From the NCBI GenBank assembly GCA_025529335.1, contig JAMYHX010000069.1, positions 1 to 64,000 of the forward strand: a DNA stretch of 64,000 bases. Direction: 5' to 3'. Origin of the DNA: Rhizopus sp. PT2906 (Eukaryota; Mucoromycota; Mucoromycetes; Mucorales; Rhizopodaceae). The notes under the pieces are model-generated. The model made no database searches, had not been told where the DNA came from, and saw nothing but the letters and a program-made list of their open reading frames with translations. This document shows, piece by piece, positions 24,682-34,258 of this stretch. The position numbers were made by a program, and so were the translations under genes. Position 1 is the first letter of the stretch. Every line of letters begins with the position of its first letter.

Positions 24682-25424
24682 ATTTAGATTCTTACCAACT
24701 CTTTTTTTTTGTTCTTGTTGAACAAACCTTGAATGAAGAATGGCGCGATGGCGTTGGCAACTATGAAGGGCAGTGAATAAAAGTCATCATGATATCATTC
24801 AGTGAAACGTTACCTAAATCCCAGTTTCCCTCTTGTGTATAAAATCTAGTTGAAAAACCTCGAACGTCGCGCACACAATCGGCAGACCCGCGAGAGCCCA
24901 GGACAGTAGAGAAACGAACAAAGACGGGTGTCTTGATTGAAGTGTCGCGAAGCAATCTAGCAGCAGTCAAATTGGACCAATCTCTGTAGGATTGAAAGTA
25001 GCCATGAACAGCCACTCCGCGTGCATGAACAGCACGTTCAGGGATTCTAACCGAAAAATAAATAAAAAGCCTAACATATCACGTTCCATGCATCCCTTAC
25101 CTTTCGTGATCTAATTGTTATTTTTAGAAATAAAGTTAGCAAAAGCCTGCATAGGATAAAGAAACGCTATTTACCAAAGTGCATAATCTTTTCACGAAGC
25201 ATAAAGTCTTCAAGGAGAGTAGGCCCTCGATCACCCATTTGTAAACTATCTGTATTGTTAATCTTTACACCAAATTGAGTCGTTTCTTGGGTTCCAGCAT
25301 CAACGACATGTGCATTGATGTTTGTCACAGGAGAGTCTTGATTATTGTTATTGTCATTGTCAGCCCCCAGACTGAGATGACAGCTCAGTAAAATAAGCGA
25401 TAGAATCCACGTAGGTTTTTTCAT
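22799..25424 (-). CDS. Secreted large-subunit (clade 2) catalase
   Basis: Haem catalase that splits hydrogen peroxide. The start at 25424 gives a signal-peptide-like N-terminus (MKKPTWILSLILLSCHLSLG), so secretion is likely. A 10-nt micro-exon at 25101-25110 completes the FDHERIPER motif. The distal His lies in RAVHARGVAVHGYF, and the distal Asn follows in DLVANAIAPFFIQD after splicing. The proximal haem Tyr is in RLFSYLDTQ. The C-terminal flavodoxin-like domain (KKAKVAIL-type start, here IKAKKVAILTGPG) marks the large-subunit class. The intron before DAIKFPD carries a 52-nt poly-T tract against its acceptor. Paralogue of the next catalase upstream, in the same orientation. Confidence 0.95.
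24627..24678 (-). repeat. 52-nt poly-T tract at a splice acceptor
   Basis: On the plus strand this is A52; on the coding strand it is T52 followed directly by AG and the exon that encodes the catalase AIKFPDLIHAG segment. It therefore acts as the polypyrimidine tract of that intron. Length is taken from the assembled bases and such runs are prone to length error. Confidence 0.9.
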
Positions 25425-25469
25425 GGTTTGGAAATGATAGAAAAGAAATAAATTACAAAACTAGTTGAC

Positions 25470-25477
25470 TTTATATA
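25470..25477 (-). promoter_or_regulatory. TATA box of secreted catalase
   Basis: Tatataaa on the coding strand, about 46 bp upstream of the ATG at 25424. Position and sequence fit a core promoter; no expression data are implied. Confidence 0.5.
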
Positions 25478-25698
25478 CACGTCAGAATGCCTATTGTAAC
25501 ACCACTCCTAGTTTAAGGTTGAACAAGTTTACAATCAGTCGGAAACATATGATGAATGCACAACAATTCTAATTGTCCAATTAAATTTTGGAACAGTGCT
25601 CAATAAGCTTAGTCAGCTTACACGATATGACTACATGGTTTCAACTGACGCAGACCAGTTTATCATGTTTAACATATTACAGTAAAGAATAAAATAAT

Positions 25699-28156
25699 TT
25701 ATTGATCATCAATAACAATGTTGGTAGGAGTAGGAGATTCTTCTGCATCAGGGTCCAATGGTAAGCGGGTCCAGAATCTTTGAATGATAAGGCCCTTTCT
25801 GAAATTAGCCTTGAGCTTACCCATGTCCTCTGCAATAAAGATACCATACTTGTTTTCATCCTTCTCAGTGGTGTACAAGGGAACATGAGCGGCCTTTAAT
25901 AAAGCGACAGCTTTGCCAGCAAGAGCAATAGGCTTACCATGACGATAAGTATCCAAGATGAATTGGACAGGCTCCCCATATGGGAAAGCTGGAATGGGTT
26001 CCATTAGCTTTTCAAACGTCATAACTTCACCTGTAGGCACGAAAACACCATCATACATGACGGAGGTCGTGGTCAAGTAGGTTTGCTTGATTGGTAAACC
26101 ATCGAATTCACCAAGGACGGGGCCAATAAAGTCAACAATAGCGCCTTGATCCGTAAGGAATTTATACATATCGTTCGCTTGGCAGATATCACTACCGGGA
26201 CCAAGCAGGATAGCAACGTTCTTTGCTTTGATATTGTTTGGTCGCTTATAGTTTTCGATGGATAAACCTACACTTGTCTGTTTCTTGTTTTCATTAGCTG
26301 GTTGCTCAGGAGCCTTGACGCCAATGCCATTAGCAACACGGACGGCCAAGTTATGGTCAACGTGGTTCAAGAGGTTAACAAAGTTTTGACGGACACGAAG
26401 GTCGGTACACTTGCCAAGTTCAAAACGGGTGTTGTTGACCAACTGTTGCTGTTCATTCGTCGTCAAGCTGTTATAGAACAACTGAGCGTGGTTGTAAAAT
26501 TCAAGCTTCTTGCCGTGCTTGCCTCTTTGTTTAATACCTTGGACCTTCTCAGGATATTCAATGTATCCGCCCTCCTTGGCAGTGGTAGGAGCTGGAGTGT
26601 TGTCTTGCATAGCATTAGGAAAGTATGTAACAGCGCCCTTATGGACATTAAAGTTCATGAAACCTTCACGGTTAATGTTGTGAACAGGACAGACAGGACG
26701 ATTGATAGGAAGTTGATGGAAATTGACGCTGTTCATTCGGTTAATTTGAGTATCCAAATAACTGAAGAGACGACCTTGCAAGAGTGGATCATCAGAGAAG
26801 CCAATACCACGAACGATGTGGCCCAGATGGAATGTGACTTGTTCAACTTCGCCAAAGAAGTCGTCGGGTGTACGATTCAAGACCATCTTACCAAGTCGAG
26901 TGACAGGAATAAGTGATTCGGGAACAATCTTTGTGGCATCCAAAATGTCAAAATCAAATTTATGCTCATCTTCTTCAGGGATTATTTGAACGCCCAATTC
27001 ATATTCAGGGAAAAGGCCCTTTTCGATGGCAGTGTACATGTCATTACGCATGAAGTCGGGATCCTTGCCGTTGATCTTTTGGGCTTCATCCTATATAGTG
27101 AATTAGAGCTACACGTCACACTCTGCAAAATTAACTTACCCATTCAAGGTTGTTAAGACCTGCCAGAGGCTTCCAGTGAAATTTTACAAATACAGATTTA
27201 CCTTGTGCATTGATCAGACGGAAGCTAGATAGGGGTCAGTGTTTATTCTATTGTACTCTTTCTTTGTTACATACGTGTTGACACCAAAACCTTCTACTTG
27301 ACGGAAACTTCTGGGAGTACCTCTACCAGATAAGACCCAGAGCACAGTATGAATAGTCTCAGGTTGCTGAGAGAAGAAATCGTAAGCAGTGTTATGCGCA
27401 GTAGAAGCTTGAGGAACTTCTTTGTTTGGCTCAGGCTTGGTAGCATGAATCACGTCAACGAATTTGCTGGGGTCTATGTGTATTACATCATGATGAGTCT
27501 GAATGAACAAACCTTGTGTCTATTGAAATTACCTTGAACGAAGAAGGGGGCAATGACATTACCGACTACACAAACAGGTAAGTGAAAAAGAAAAACACTA
27601 AACAATTACCGATTACCTAAATCAAAATTTCCTTCATCAGTGTAGAAACGCGTAGCAAAACCACGAACATCACGCACAGTTTCAGGTGAGCCTCTGTTAC
27701 CGATGACAGTGGAGAAACGGACAAAGGTAGGGGTCTTTTTGTTTGGATTGGTAAGGAAATCAGCACAAGTCAATTCGGACCAATCCTTATAGGATTGGAA
27801 GTAACCGTGAACACCAAAACCACGGGCATGTACGACACGTTCAGGAATTCTATTATGACGTATAAGGTTGTACGTTTTAATATATCATAAAACAAGTTAC
27901 CTTTCATGATCTATCAATATAGATACATTAGTTACAGGAGATCAAGATTGTTTATCAACTTACCAAAGTGAGTCATCTTTTCACGAAATACAAAGTCTTC
28001 CAAAAGAGTCGGTCCACGTTCTCCAACCTGAAGGCTGTCTCGACTATCAACCTTTAAACCAAACTGAGTAGTTTCTTGTGTTCCATGGCTATTGACTGTA
28101 TGGTCAATCTTGGTGACAGGTGGTGCGTTGCTTTCAACGTGAGAAGGATTAGACAT
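25699..28156 (-). CDS. Intracellular large-subunit (clade 2) catalase
   Basis: Paralogue of the catalase at 22799-25424, lying directly upstream of it. The start at 28156 (MSNPSHVESNAPP...) has no signal peptide, so it is probably cytosolic or peroxisomal; no C-terminal SKL-type signal is seen (ends IVIDDQ). It has its own 10-nt micro-exon at 27901-27910 completing the FDHERIPER motif. The distal His is in VVHARGFGVHGYF, the distal Asn in DLVGNVIAPFFVQD and the haem Tyr in RLFSYLDTQ. The C-terminal flavodoxin-like domain starts near IKAKNVAILLGPG. Exon layout matches the secreted copy, which supports a tandem duplication followed by gain or loss of the signal peptide. Confidence 0.95.
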
Positions 28157-28227
28157 TACTTAATGTAAGTGTTGAATAAAACAGAAAACAAGAAAAAAGA
28201 ACTATAATTATCAATCGTTTACAGCGG

Positions 28228-28235
28228 TTTATATA
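28228..28235 (-). promoter_or_regulatory. TATA box of intracellular catalase
   Basis: Tatataaa on the coding strand, about 72 bp upstream of the ATG at 28156. Confidence 0.45.
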
Positions 28236-31082
28236 AGCATTTCGTTGAATACGTTATTATGTCAGAACGATGAAAATTTACACATTATCAAGACATTGGT
28301 TTATCCCAAATATAGTAATCAAACCCAGGTATACACAATGACACCAACATCACGTCAAACATAAACACAAAAGGGTTGTATAAGCAATCAGCAATTATTA
28401 TCTTGATCGACTATTGTTGATTGGGTAAAGGTTAACAGCGGAATCTATGTGCGCGCGTATGTACATTATTTCCAGAAAGTAATGTCGTCCCAAGATGTCG
28501 CATTCTGTATATTTTGTATTATATATTTTCGGATTATGCGACATTGCTTAAAGAAAAAACTGTATATAGGCTGATACTTTACACATCGGATATTCTGCGA
28601 TCCTGTCCGATCAAAGTATCAGAGTCAATGGCCGCTAAATATGTCAGGTCAAGATACCCTTTTTTGATTCAGAATCAACTCAGTCGTGATCATGACAGCC
28701 AAAATGAATAATATTCATGTGCTAAACAAGAGAGTATATAATACACTTGTGGCAGTAAAAATCAAAACTTTTGTCTCTAACTTTAGCTTCTGCTGTGGTC
28801 TATTTTATTGGTCATTGCTAGAAATGATCTCTATGCCATTACCAGAAACTTGGTTTACAGGGAGTTCAACTAGACTGTAAAAGACGTCATATGCAAGTAA
28901 CTGTTGCAGACAATAGCCAGGAGAAAAAAAAAGTGAAAAGAGAGGGTAACCCATAAACGGAAATTTTGGGCACTTCAATCACCCCCTAAAGGCTATTCCT
29001 CTCGTCAACGAGAAATGCCTTGATAAAATCTTGTAACCTGATTCGATATATGAGGCCAAGATTGGATGAATATTAATTGCTGCGTTGACATCCCTTTGTC
29101 AAACCTGCTATTATTCTCATTAGGGCTATTTTCGCTTGTTTTATGGACAAGTACTTACAATATCTTGGCCATTACCAGCTGGACACAGTTTGCAATGTTT
29201 CAACTGGTAAATGGCAGGCGAGTAATCTATAGGCATAGCTTAGCACCAGTCAAACTTGATTCCATATGTTATACGACTTACTGCCTGGCATTCTTTCTAG
29301 GCACTGTGATGTTCGACAGATGATATAACAGTCATCGTTTAAGCAGTGCTGTGCAGCATTCTTTTTAGCTCCTAGACGTAACCTTCGTTTTTTTGAGCAT
29401 AAAGGAGACCTCAATAGTTTGAAAGTCAACTGCATAACTTGTATCTACATGCTCGATGAATTTACTTGTGATTGATTATGATTCTACTCTCTAAACAACA
29501 ACATGTTGTCTAAGGAGCCATCATCAGGATTAAATTTGTGGAGTTATTCTTTGATATGCTAATTCTATTGTTGATTACAACACCAGTTTTGGATGTCCTC
29601 TTCTGTCGCCTTCGTGGCGCCTATGATATCCATAATTAACATCTCTTCCAAACCAGAAGCAGTAATTTTCAACGCACCATCTTTCTATGCCAATCTTCTT
29701 CTTTTTTCCCTTCTTTCTTCAAGCGACGTTACTGGTTTGGTCACAAATACCTCCTGGGACTTTATGTTATCAAACAAAATAAAATTAGCATACAATATAG
29801 TTTTTAATTTGTTTATACCTACATATTTCCTCATGCAGCTTTTTAAAGACCTTATTTACTGTTTCAAAGCTGGCTAAGCCAGCGCTATCCCTTGCTGAAA
29901 AGTTCAGCAAGTTATACTTCTTTAGTACATCAGCTACTGAGACATACTCTCTAACATCGGATGCTGATCACCATCGGTTGACGTCCACACGTCAGTACGC
30001 CCCCTATATAAACACCCAAACGGATGGCAGTGACCCGATGGGCACACGAGCTGCGCCTACCGACATTGACTCTTGTATAGATAGTCATAAGCCCTTCATG
30101 AACAGTTAGCATCAATCCTAAGATAAATGATGAGACATACCTTCCATCTGCACACGGTCGCCTTTTCTTAGTTTGCTAAACAAGGTGATGACATTGGCGT
30201 GAAAAGCCTGAAGATTATAGAGACTACTGTCGTCTTTTACGGACAACTCCCCACGAAGGGTCTCATCTTCCTTGTCTTTTACTACAGCAGAACGCTGAAC
30301 TATTGCTATTTGTACAGCAAATCTGAACAGTATTTTCACAATTGCTGAGGTAAGCAATTCAATTTGCACAGCAAACAGCATATTTATTGTGTTTACCTTA
30401 TACACAGCCCAACTTGTAGAGTATTATTTGAAGAAAGAAAAACAAACCGACCACAAAATACGTTATACTTATAGACGCATCATGTGCAATTCTTATTGGC
30501 CGTGATAAATTCAGGTAATAATCCTGTAATAATGAGCTTTCTTTCGTCTCAACATAATAAAGAGATTATTACAGACTCATCGACACATGCTTCTCTTATA
30601 CTTCAGTGTTGTACATGGTGTTGTGTGGGTGTGGTTTGTCTAGTGCAAATGAAGTTGCTTAAGTCACTATTTGTGAAAATGCTGTGCAAATAACAAAACC
30701 CTGATATTGAAGCTACTGCTAAAAGTTCTGATATACTTCAATTAGAAGCTGGAAGTAGAACGGATGAGCTGTTGACAAACATCACGAATGTACGCATACA
30801 AGCTAGAGAAAGTCATGTACATTTATCGTCTGCAAATAACAATAGTCCATCACAATTTGTAATGAGCCAAGGCAGTTGTTATCAGCTAATGAAGAGATGC
30901 AGCTTCCACCAAAAATGCATAAAATATAAAAAAACTTATTTCTTATTCTGAACCATTTAAAGTTCGGGGCATAAAATTTTATTGACGTCACATCCAATCA
31001 AAACTAAAGCTGTGATTTGGCGGATAGAAGGAAGCAGGGCCAAATTAATTCAAAAGTATTTTTTGTATAGTTGCATTACAAC
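28236..31082. other. Long gene-poor region
   Basis: About 2.8 kb without a supportable gene. Open frames here (for example 29066-29323, 29593-29877, 30118-30405) are short with no recognised domain. A perfect 8-bp inverted repeat with a 3-bp loop (ttgctgaa/ttcagcaa, 29892-29910) and a TATA-like word in ctatataaac near 30004 stand out. Base composition is more even than in the flanking intergenic DNA, which may mean old transposon sequence, but I could not identify a family. Confidence 0.4.
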
Positions 31083-31381
31083 ATGAGTTTGATCAGTAGT
31101 GTCTCAGGCTTTGCTGCTTTTGGTGTTCTTGTCCGCACATATGCACTTGGCCTTCAAAAGCGTCCTATTTTCTCTAGTGAGTAATTACTAAAACGAAAAA
31201 AGATAGCAACTGATTACATGCACTAGATCCTAGCGGTCATGCTATAGCTGCCGGTGTCTTTGGTTCAGTTGGATACTTTATGTACTATTTACAAGAAAGA
31301 CAAACAGCTGCCATTGCTTCCAAGAAAGAAATTATGCTTCAAAATAGAAAGCGTGCCGAAGAACTTGCAGCTTCAGCTTAA
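31083..31381 (+). CDS. Small mitochondrial inner-membrane protein, complex I accessory-like
   Basis: Two exons (31083-31176 and 31227-31381) encode about 82 residues. The N-terminal half has a hydrophobic segment, then RPIFSNPSGHAIAAGVFGSVGYFMYYLQERQ, which I do not quote further, and a basic, charged tail ending EELAASA. The GH-x-x-AAG-V-FG-x-x-GY pattern followed by a charged helix resembles small fungal NADH dehydrogenase accessory subunits of the NUXM/NDUFC2 type. This assignment is from memory of the pattern and is weak. It has a clean GT..AG intron and converges on MTG2. Confidence 0.55.
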
Positions 31382-31498
31382 ATCAATTGTATAAAATGGC
31401 AGCAAAGACCCTCCCCTTTCAATAGCAATAAAGAAAGATTCGATGATTTTATGTACACAACTGTAGATAAAGCTTTATTTTATTTACATAAATCAAGA

Positions 31499-32954
31499 CT
31501 AGATGAAATCTTCATCATCATCGTTCCTTAATGTCTTCTTGATCGCCTCTTCTTCAGCTCTAATACGTTCAACTTCTTTACGGAGCACAGAGGTTAGCTT
31601 CAAGACATTCTTTTCATATCGAGCAGACACTGGTACGATGGGAATATTTTTAACTTGAGACTGAAGAGCTTCTAGGTTTTCTTTGGCAGGATTGACTATA
31701 TCTGCCTTATTTGCAACAATAAGTGACTGACGCTGAATAAGACCTGGCTTATAAGCCTCTAATTCTTGTTGCAGTATCTTGAGATCATCAAAAGGAGATG
31801 GTCCACTGATGTCGATAACATAGACCAACAGTTTTGCACGTTCCACATGACGAAGGAAGGCATGTCCGAGACCAACGTTTAGGTGGGCTCCTTCGATCAA
31901 GCCAGGAATATCTGCCACTGTCAACTGAAACTGATCTGCGTAATCTACTGTACCCACAAAGGGGTGGAGAGTCGTAAACGCATAATTTCCTTGCTTGGGA
32001 TGAGCGTTTGAAATAGCTCCGAGCAGTGTTGACTTGCCGGCGTTAGGTAAGCCCACTAGACCGATGTCAGCAATTGTCTTGAGTTCCAATTCGATCTGCC
32101 TTTCCTCTCCTTTACGTCCGCGTGTGGCCCATTTGGGAGATCGGTTTTCTGTTGTCAGAAAATAAGGATTACCGTATCCGCCTGCTCCTCCCTTACACAC
32201 TAATACTTCCTGTCCATCTTCTGCTAGATCTACTTCAATTTTGGTAGGGTTTTCATTACGAAGACGCCATCTAAGGTATCTATCTTCTTCATCCATCAGC
32301 CGTTCAGCTTGTCTAAAAAAGTTGACTTTTCCCTCCGGCACTGCTTCCACTTCCTCCATGCGTGGATAGTATACCCATCTTGCAGCACGACGAGCTTCCT
32401 TATCCATAGGCTCCTCCTCTTCCTTCTTTTCAGGCAAAGGAACCTCACGTACAATTGTTCCCACAGGCACTTGAATCACCAAATCATCTCCTCTCATCCC
32501 ATGCCTTCCACCACCCATTCCATTATGTCCTCGTTTAGCTGAGCATACGCGTCCAAGTCGTCTGAGAGAGCCTTCGTCTGTAGTGGCTCGAATAATAACG
32601 TTTCCACCACGTCCACCGTTACCGCCGTTAGGAGGGCCTTTTGGAAGGTATTTCTCTCTCATGAAAGATACACAACCATCCCCTCCGTCTCCACCTTTGG
32701 CTCTAAATCGTACAAAGTCGACAAAATGACTATACTATTCACATAGATTTTAATTTTTATGCATACAAAATAAAGTATAAAAATATTACCTTGGAAGGGC
32801 TTTTACGATTTAAGTAACTATAAACCAAACGAGTTGTGTGAAGTCTAGCCTTTTGTTCAAACTGTGCTCCAAAACAGCATGATCTAACCGTGGTTAAATG
32901 ACTTGTTAATGTCAACATTAGAAAAAAAGATAGAACGGAAGATGAAAAGGACAA
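31499..32954 (-). CDS. MTG2: Mitochondrial Obg-family GTPase (MTG2-like)
   Basis: Ribosome-assembly GTPase of the Obg family, expected at the mitochondrial large subunit. Exon 1 (to about 32789) is basic and Ser/Thr rich, fitting a mitochondrial leader; the ATG may be 32954 or the in-frame one at 32918. After an intron the Obg fold begins (FVDFVRFRAKGGDGGDGC, then PNGGNGGRGG and KRGHNGMGG). An insert of about 80 charged residues splits the Obg fold near PLPEKKEEEE. The G domain has GLPNAGKS (G1), DIPGLIEGAH (G3) and NKAD (G4). There is no OCT domain; the tail is acidic. Divergent from RPP0 with about 208 bp between starts. Confidence 0.92.
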
Positions 32955-33162
32955 TAAAAAATTGTTTCAACCAAAAAAGGCAACTGCCTAAAAATAGTAG
33001 TCACATAACCGAGTCCCCCCTCATAAATAGCGGAAATGGGGGGCAAAGGGATGAATCTTCCTCTTACTAGCCAGGTAAAGAAAAATCCTAATGATACATC
33101 CATCCATCCATCTGAACACGACATCCTAGTTCTTTAAACAAGTCCTCGAACAGTTATAAAAC

Positions 33163-34095
33163 ATGTCGAAGAGAGAATCCAAGGCCATCTACTTCCAAAA
33201 GCTCAACGATTACTTGAACACCTACCAATCCATCTTCATTGTCAATGTTGACAATGTAAGCTCTAACCAAATGCACCAGATCCGTCAATCCCTTCGTGGT
33301 GAGGCTACTGTTCTTATGGGTAAGAACACTATGGTTCGTCGTGCTTTGAAGGGTCTTATCACTTCCCGTCCCGAATTCGAAAAGCTCTTGGCTCACGTCA
33401 AGGGTAACATCGGTTTCGTCTTCACCAACGGTGACCTCAAGGACATCCGTAACAAGATCGTCTCTAACCGTGTTGCTGCTCCTGCTCGTGCTGGTGCTGT
33501 TGCTCCTGGCGATGTCATTGTCCCTGCTGGTAACACTGGTATGGAACCCGGTAAGACCTCTTTCTTCCAAGCTTTGGGTATCCCCACCAAGATTGCTCGT
33601 GGTACCATTGAAATCGTCTCTGACGTTCCCTTGGTTACTGCTGGTGAAAAGGTTGGTCCTTCCGAAGCTGCTTTGCTTAACATGTTGAACATCTCTCCCT
33701 TCACCTATGGTATGTCCGTTGTTCAAGTTTACGACCACGGTGCTATCTTCTCTCCTGCTGTCTTGGACGTTGAAGAATCTCAATTGGTTGCCAACTTGAT
33801 GGCTGCTATCCGTGAAGTTGCCTCCATCTCTTTGGCTGTCGGTTACCCCACCGTTGCTTCCGTTCCTCACTCCATCATCAACGGTTACAAGAACTTGTTG
33901 GCTGTCTCCGTCGCTTCCGACTACACCTTCGAAGGCTCCGAAAAGATCAAGGAATACCTTGCTAACCCTGAAGCCTTCGCTGTTGCTGCTCCTGCTGCCG
34001 CCGCTGCTGCCGACTCTTCTGCCCCTGCTGCTGAAGAAAAGCCCGCTGAAGAAGAAGAATCTGACGATGACATGGGCTTCGGTCTCTTCGATTAA
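33163..34095 (+). CDS. RPP0: Large ribosomal subunit stalk protein P0
   Basis: A single-exon gene of 310 residues encoding uL10/P0, which anchors the P1/P2 stalk and recruits translation GTPases. The N-terminal rRNA-binding domain reads KAIYFQKLNDYL and GKNTMVRRAL. The middle carries GNIGFVFTNGDL and FFQALGIPTKI. The tail is Ala-rich, then acidic, and ends SDDDMGFGLFD, the conserved P-protein C-terminus. Codon use is strongly biased toward C-ending codons, unlike its neighbours, as expected for very high expression. That bias also creates a long antisense open frame that is not a gene. A T-rich stretch and AATAAA follow the stop. Confidence 0.98.
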   Translation: MSKRESKAIYFQKLNDYLNTYQSIFIVNVDNVSSNQMHQIRQSLRGEATVLMGKNTMVRRALKGLITSRPEFEKLLAHVKGNIGFVFTNGDLKDIRNKIVSNRVAAPARAGAVAPGDVIVPAGNTGMEPGKTSFFQALGIPTKIARGTIEIVSDVPLVTAGEKVGPSEAALLNMLNISPFTYGMSVVQVYDHGAIFSPAVLDVEESQLVANLMAAIREVASISLAVGYPTVASVPHSIINGYKNLLAVSVASDYTFEGSEKIKEYLANPEAFAVAAPAAAAAADSSAPAAEEKPAEEEESDDDMGFGLFD

Positions 34096-34258
34096 GTTCT
34101 TTAATGTATATTCATGATCAAAATCAAATTATTGAAATAAATCTTGATGATTTGCTTTTTGTGTAAAAGCTTTTATTAATATGTGGTCTATGTACGATTC
34201 TTTTTTTTTTTTGTACAATGGGTAAAATAACAAGCAATGACATATTTTTATATAAACT

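Noticed and set aside
24735..24775. Loss of the distal-pocket Asn in the secreted catalase (VANA instead of VGNN)
   Set aside because: By alignment with the usual motif the first Asn is the catalytic one and it is retained; only its neighbours differ.
26302..26916. A 204-codon plus-strand open frame
   Set aside because: Antisense shadow of the intracellular catalase, with no domain of its own.
29250..29435. A possible transposase fragment on the minus strand
   Set aside because: The short basic open frame shows no recognisable motif, so it cannot be assigned.
33154..33870. A 238-codon minus-strand open frame
   Set aside because: It is antisense to ribosomal protein P0, whose strong codon bias removes stops on the other strand.
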